From Flavobacteriales bacterium (GTDB lineage Bacteria > Bacteroidota > Bacteroidia > Flavobacteriales > BACL11): a stretch of 57,693 nt of DNA. Shown here piece after piece: positions 55,248-57,693 of the stretch. The notes below the pieces were generated by a model that searched no databases, was not told the origin of the DNA, and was given only the letters and a program-made list of their open reading frames with translations. The translations under genes and the position numbers were made by a program. Position 1 is the stretch's first letter, and every line of letters starts with the position of its first letter. Location of the stretch: NCBI GenBank assembly GCA_014381465.1, contig JACNLP010000054.1, positions 1 to 57,693 of the forward strand, given 5' to 3'.

Positions 55248-55556
55248 CTATTTATTAGTTTTAAAGTGTTTAAATCCCAATCGTACTAGCATCTTCTTTT
55301 CAAACGCCCAAAAGAATTTGAATTGTCCGAATAATGCACCAATTACAACTATCATAACTTGATAAATAGGAAAGATAATTGCAATTCTAATTGGCCAAAA
55401 AATCCAAGGAGAAACAACTGACTTATCAAGTCCAATAAGTTCTAGAACTGGCTTTGCAACCCATACTGCCAAGTATCCTGTAATAGAGAATACAATTAAT
55501 ATAATTATGAATTGGAAATTTGATGTAATTCCCCACTTTTCTTTTAATCTTTTCAT
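55248..55556 (-). CDS. Small membrane protein (DUF6787-like)
   Basis: The 102-residue protein has two or three membrane helices (FQFIIILIVFSITGYLAV and IFPIYQVMIVVIGALFGQF), with the ending GQFKFFWAFEKKMLVRLGF that resembles the small membrane family DUF6787 of Bacteroidota. Its ATG overlaps the MFS gene stop by four bases (ATGA), so it is coupled to the transporter. Function unknown; family call is tentative. Confidence 0.6.
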   Translation of the reverse strand: MKRLKEKWGITSNFQFIIILIVFSITGYLAVWVAKPVLELIGLDKSVVSPWIFWPIRIAIIFPIYQVMIVVIGALFGQFKFFWAFEKKMLVRLGFKHFKTNK

Positions 55557-56740
55557 GATGCAAAGCTAGATTTATTCTCCAATCTCTTTAAATTAACAGC
55601 TGATAATATTGAGAAAATTCCAACAATTACAGCTAGAGCATAAAAAGTAATGTATAAAGAGTAGTTGTCAGCTAAATAGCCAAATATTGGTGCACATATT
55701 GCAAAGGAAATTCTTATGATAAAACTTCTTATTGAAAGTACAGTTGCTCTTTTGTTTGATGTTGTATTTTCATTTATTGCATTTCTAAGTATTGGTGTTA
55801 CTACTCCTCTTAAAAGGTAGATGAAAACAATAAATATGAGTCCGAATATACTCATGTTAAATCCTAAAAACACAAATGAAGTTGCCATTGCTAAAGCTAA
55901 ATATAACAGCATTTTTGCATTGTTTTCTTTTTTATCAAATTGATGTGCATTAAAGGATGTAAGTCCTGCTGATAAATTAAGCCCAGCCCAAAGTATTCCA
56001 AAATACGCTAAAGGAATACTTATCTCTTTAAAAAAGGGTTGGGCAAACCAAGCCATGGATAAAGTAGCTACTCCCATTGCTGAAGAATAAATAATGAGCC
56101 ACCTTAGTTTTGCGTTATCTACCATTGCAAATTTTACTACTCCAAGTATAGCAGTAAATGATCTGTCCATTTTATCTTCTTTATGCATGCTTGGTTCAAC
56201 TAAAGTTAGGGCAATAGGAATGCTTAAGAATAATATACCTGTTTGAACATAAATAGGTAAGTAAATAGAGCTTACTGCTAGTATTCCTCCTAGTATTCCT
56301 GCTGTTGCTTCCGAGAAATTTCCAATAGCGTAATTTCTTCCTTCAATTTTGGTGTAGGATTTTTTATTTTCAGTTTCTAGTAATGTATCATATATTATTG
56401 CACTATCACTCCCTGACATTAAACTACCACCAATCCCAACTAATATTTGTGCAATTGCAAAAGCATAAAATCCACCATAAAAGGAAAATACCAAATATCC
56501 TGCAAAGGAAAAAACGGTACTCAAAACTATGGTGTGCTTTCTTCCAAACAAATCAGCAATATAACCAGAGGGAATTTCAAATACTGCTACAGATAAAGAA
56601 TAGATAGCTTGCAATATCATCACCTGAGTTAAGCTCAAGCCATGTTCTTGAAAAAATAAAACAATAATTGGCATGGCTACCATAAACCACAGTACTCCTT
56701 TCAAGAGATACATCTTTAATATATTGTGCCTTAGCTCCAT
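55553..56740 (-). CDS. MFS transporter
   Basis: The start is ATG 56740 (MELRHNILKMYLLKGVLWF); the frame is open further upstream but that part overlaps the rpmH promoter on the other strand and does not look like MFS sequence. The 395-residue protein has twelve predicted helices and the MFS loop motif GYIADLFGRKHTI near residue 60. Substrate unknown; drug/sugar efflux groups are possible. The next gene is a small membrane protein overlapping its stop. Confidence 0.86.
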   Translation of the reverse strand: MELRHNILKMYLLKGVLWFMVAMPIIVLFFQEHGLSLTQVMILQAIYSLSVAVFEIPSGYIADLFGRKHTIVLSTVFSFAGYLVFSFYGGFYAFAIAQILVGIGGSLMSGSDSAIIYDTLLETENKKSYTKIEGRNYAIGNFSEATAGILGGILAVSSIYLPIYVQTGILFLSIPIALTLVEPSMHKEDKMDRSFTAILGVVKFAMVDNAKLRWLIIYSSAMGVATLSMAWFAQPFFKEISIPLAYFGILWAGLNLSAGLTSFNAHQFDKKENNAKMLLYLALAMATSFVFLGFNMSIFGLIFIVFIYLLRGVVTPILRNAINENTTSNKRATVLSIRSFIIRISFAICAPIFGYLADNYSLYITFYALAVIVGIFSILSAVNLKRLENKSSFAS

Positions 56741-56818
56741 TATAATGTTGGGTAAAATTGAAAGCAACAAAAATAGATTTAAATATAAATCATTTCTTGT
56801 TTTAAAAGAAAAAAAAAC

Positions 56819-56826
56819 TAAATTTG
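56819..56826 (+). promoter_or_regulatory. -7 promoter element of rpmH
   Basis: TAAATTTG fits TAnnTTTG, 28 bases before the rpmH ATG. Confidence 0.45.
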
Positions 56827-56854
56827 CAGCCGGAAATAATAAAGAAATAAAGTC

Positions 56855-57013
56855 ATGCCAAAAAGAACATTTCAACCATCTAACAAAAAGCGAAAGAATA
56901 AACACGGTTTTATGGATCGTATGTCAACTGCTAATGGACAGCGAGTAATTGCAAGAAGAAGAGCCAAAGGAAGAACCCGTTTAACGGTTTCTGACGAAAT
57001 TGGCCATAAATAA
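56855..57013 (+). CDS. rpmH: 50S ribosomal protein L34
   Basis: ATG 56855 opens a 52-residue frame starting [19 protein letters not shown], then [20 protein letters not shown], the classical L34 sequence with the Bacteroidota-type C-terminal extension SDEIGHK. It is a part of the large ribosomal subunit. It has its own promoter and a strong terminator. Confidence 0.97.
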   Translation: MPKRTFQPSNKKRKNKHGFMDRMSTANGQRVIARRRAKGRTRLTVSDEIGHK

Positions 57014-57036
57014 GATTTGATATAAAATTATAATTG

Positions 57037-57065
57037 AGGTGTTGCTTTTGCAACACCTTTTTTTT
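57037..57065 (+). terminator. Terminator after rpmH
   Basis: AGGTGTTGC (57037-57045), loop TTTT, GCAACACCT (57050-57058), perfect 9-base stem with an eight-T run. Confidence 0.92.
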
Positions 57066-57137
57066 AGGTTTTTTTCAGGGTTATATCTTGTTGATATCTA
57101 TTCATAGATTTTCCCTTTTATAAAAAACAAAAAATTG

Positions 57138-57145
57138 TAAATTTG
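57138..57145 (+). promoter_or_regulatory. -7 promoter element of carB
   Basis: TAAATTTG fits TAnnTTTG, 19 bases before the ATG at 57165. Confidence 0.45.
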
Positions 57146-57164
57146 CATACTTCATAAATAAAAA

Positions 57165-57693
57165 ATGCCAAAAAATAATTCATTAAAATCAGTACTAATT
57201 ATAGGTAGTGGACCTATAGTAATTGGGCAAGCCTGTGAGTTTGATTATTCAGGTTCACAAGCAGCAAGGTCATTGCGTGAGGAAGGGATTGAGGTTTCAT
57301 TAATCAATTCCAACCCTGCAACTATTATGACTGATAAAGTAGTTGCAGATCATATTTATTTAAAACCACTTACTACTGCATCTATCATTGAAATTTTAGA
57401 AGAAAGAAATATTGATGCTGTATTACCAACAATGGGAGGGCAAACTGCTCTTAACCTTTGTATTGAGGTAGATGAAAAAGGAATTTGGGAAAAATATGGA
57501 GTAGATATTATTGGAGTTGATATTGCTGCAATTCATATTACTGAGGATAGAGAGCAGTTCCGTAAATTAATGGATAAAATTGATATTCCTGTTGCGCCTG
57601 CTCGTATTGCAACTTCATTTTTAGAAGGAAAAGAAATTGCACAAGAATTAGGTTTTCCATTAGTAATTCGCCCTTCATTTACATTGGGTGGAA
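57165..57693 (+). CDS. carB: Carbamoyl phosphate synthase large subunit, 5' part
   Basis: The frame is open from ATG 57165 to the window end, giving about 176 residues of a protein of normally about 1,070. It starts MPKNNSLKSVLIIGSGPIVI and has IGQACEFDYSGSQA, NSNPATIMTDKVVADHIYL, PTMGGQTALNL and LGFPLVIRPSFTLGG, all hallmarks of the CarB N-terminal ATP-grasp half. The enzyme makes carbamoyl phosphate for arginine and pyrimidines. carA is not in the window. Confidence 0.95.
   Translation, partial: MPKNNSLKSVLIIGSGPIVIGQACEFDYSGSQAARSLREEGIEVSLINSNPATIMTDKVVADHIYLKPLTTASIIEILEERNIDAVLPTMGGQTALNLCIEVDEKGIWEKYGVDIIGVDIAAIHITEDREQFRKLMDKIDIPVAPARIATSFLEGKEIAQELGFPLVIRPSFTLGG

Noticed and set aside
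56741-56905. N-terminal extension of the MFS transporter
   Set aside because: The extra 55 residues overlap the divergent rpmH promoter and are not like MFS; ATG 56740 starts with a normal MFS N-terminus.
1-57693. CRISPR arrays, tRNA genes, insertion sequences
   Set aside because: No repeat-spacer pattern, no tRNA-like cloverleaf noticed by eye and no transposase frame; a tRNA scan was not run, so a missed tRNA is possible.

Overview
The window is a piece of an AT-rich bacterial chromosome from the phylum Bacteroidota, most likely a marine-type Flavobacteriales lineage (Crocinitomicaceae/Cryomorphaceae-like; the family is inference). The evidence is four clear type IX secretion (T9SS) C-terminal sorting domains and further related tails, DUF4249/DUF5777/HYC_CC_PP-like families, promoters of the TAnnTTTG type, a Tgt protein without zinc cysteines, and many genes joined by TAATG or ATGA overlaps. 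No rRNA, tRNA, CRISPR array, insertion sequence or phage gene was seen. Both edges cut genes: a Mur-ligase-family gene on the left (minus strand) and carB on the right.

Layout. 1-9394: housekeeping genes (Mur ligase fragment, MBL-fold hydrolase, radical SAM protein, hutH-hisS, rluA-type pseudouridine synthase, panB) and a long coiled-coil SPOR protein. 9478-14692: DUF4249-type lipoprotein, dnaK behind a candidate sigma-54 promoter, rocD, a small membrane protein and a methyltransferase. 14743-24073: the most distinctive region, eleven co-directional genes for exported, metal- and redox-related proteins: two Cys-rich HYC_CC_PP-like small proteins, a T9SS multicopper oxidase, a T9SS cupredoxin-like protein, a T9SS protein with a CPGC motif, two c-type cytochrome-like proteins, a DUF5777 beta-barrel, another T9SS protein, a TonB-dependent receptor and an HMA metal-binding protein. 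A strong terminator ends it. 24141-36699: Na+/solute symporter, rRNA methyltransferase, and a minus-strand run rfbC, lytic transglycosylase, uvrA, LOG-family hydrolase, barrel/TSP3/SPOR protein; then an FKBP lipoprotein, a small lipoprotein, DUF4197 and rdgB.

36775-43484: two T9SS M43 metalloproteases on either side of a di-heme cytochrome c peroxidase, whose promoter carries an FNR-like palindrome, then mqnE and a DEAD-box helicase. 43542-52692: accA-dnaB and the family mis-named asparagine synthetase B, ispE, tgt with an LptF/G permease, and a glycosyltransferase / ECF sigma factor / rsmG operon. 52807-57693: T9SS-type nuclease, helical-repeat protein, methyltransferase, small membrane protein and MFS transporter on the minus strand, then rpmH and the start of carB on the plus strand.

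The best candidate for a poorly described system is 14743-24073. Its gene content suggests a surface-displayed copper/redox module: extracellular oxidase and cupredoxin-like proteins, cytochromes paired with a barrel that could form an electron path, and a receptor/HMA pair for metal handling. The joint function is inference; the gene identities rest on visible motifs. Family names are given from memory of the families, without database searches.
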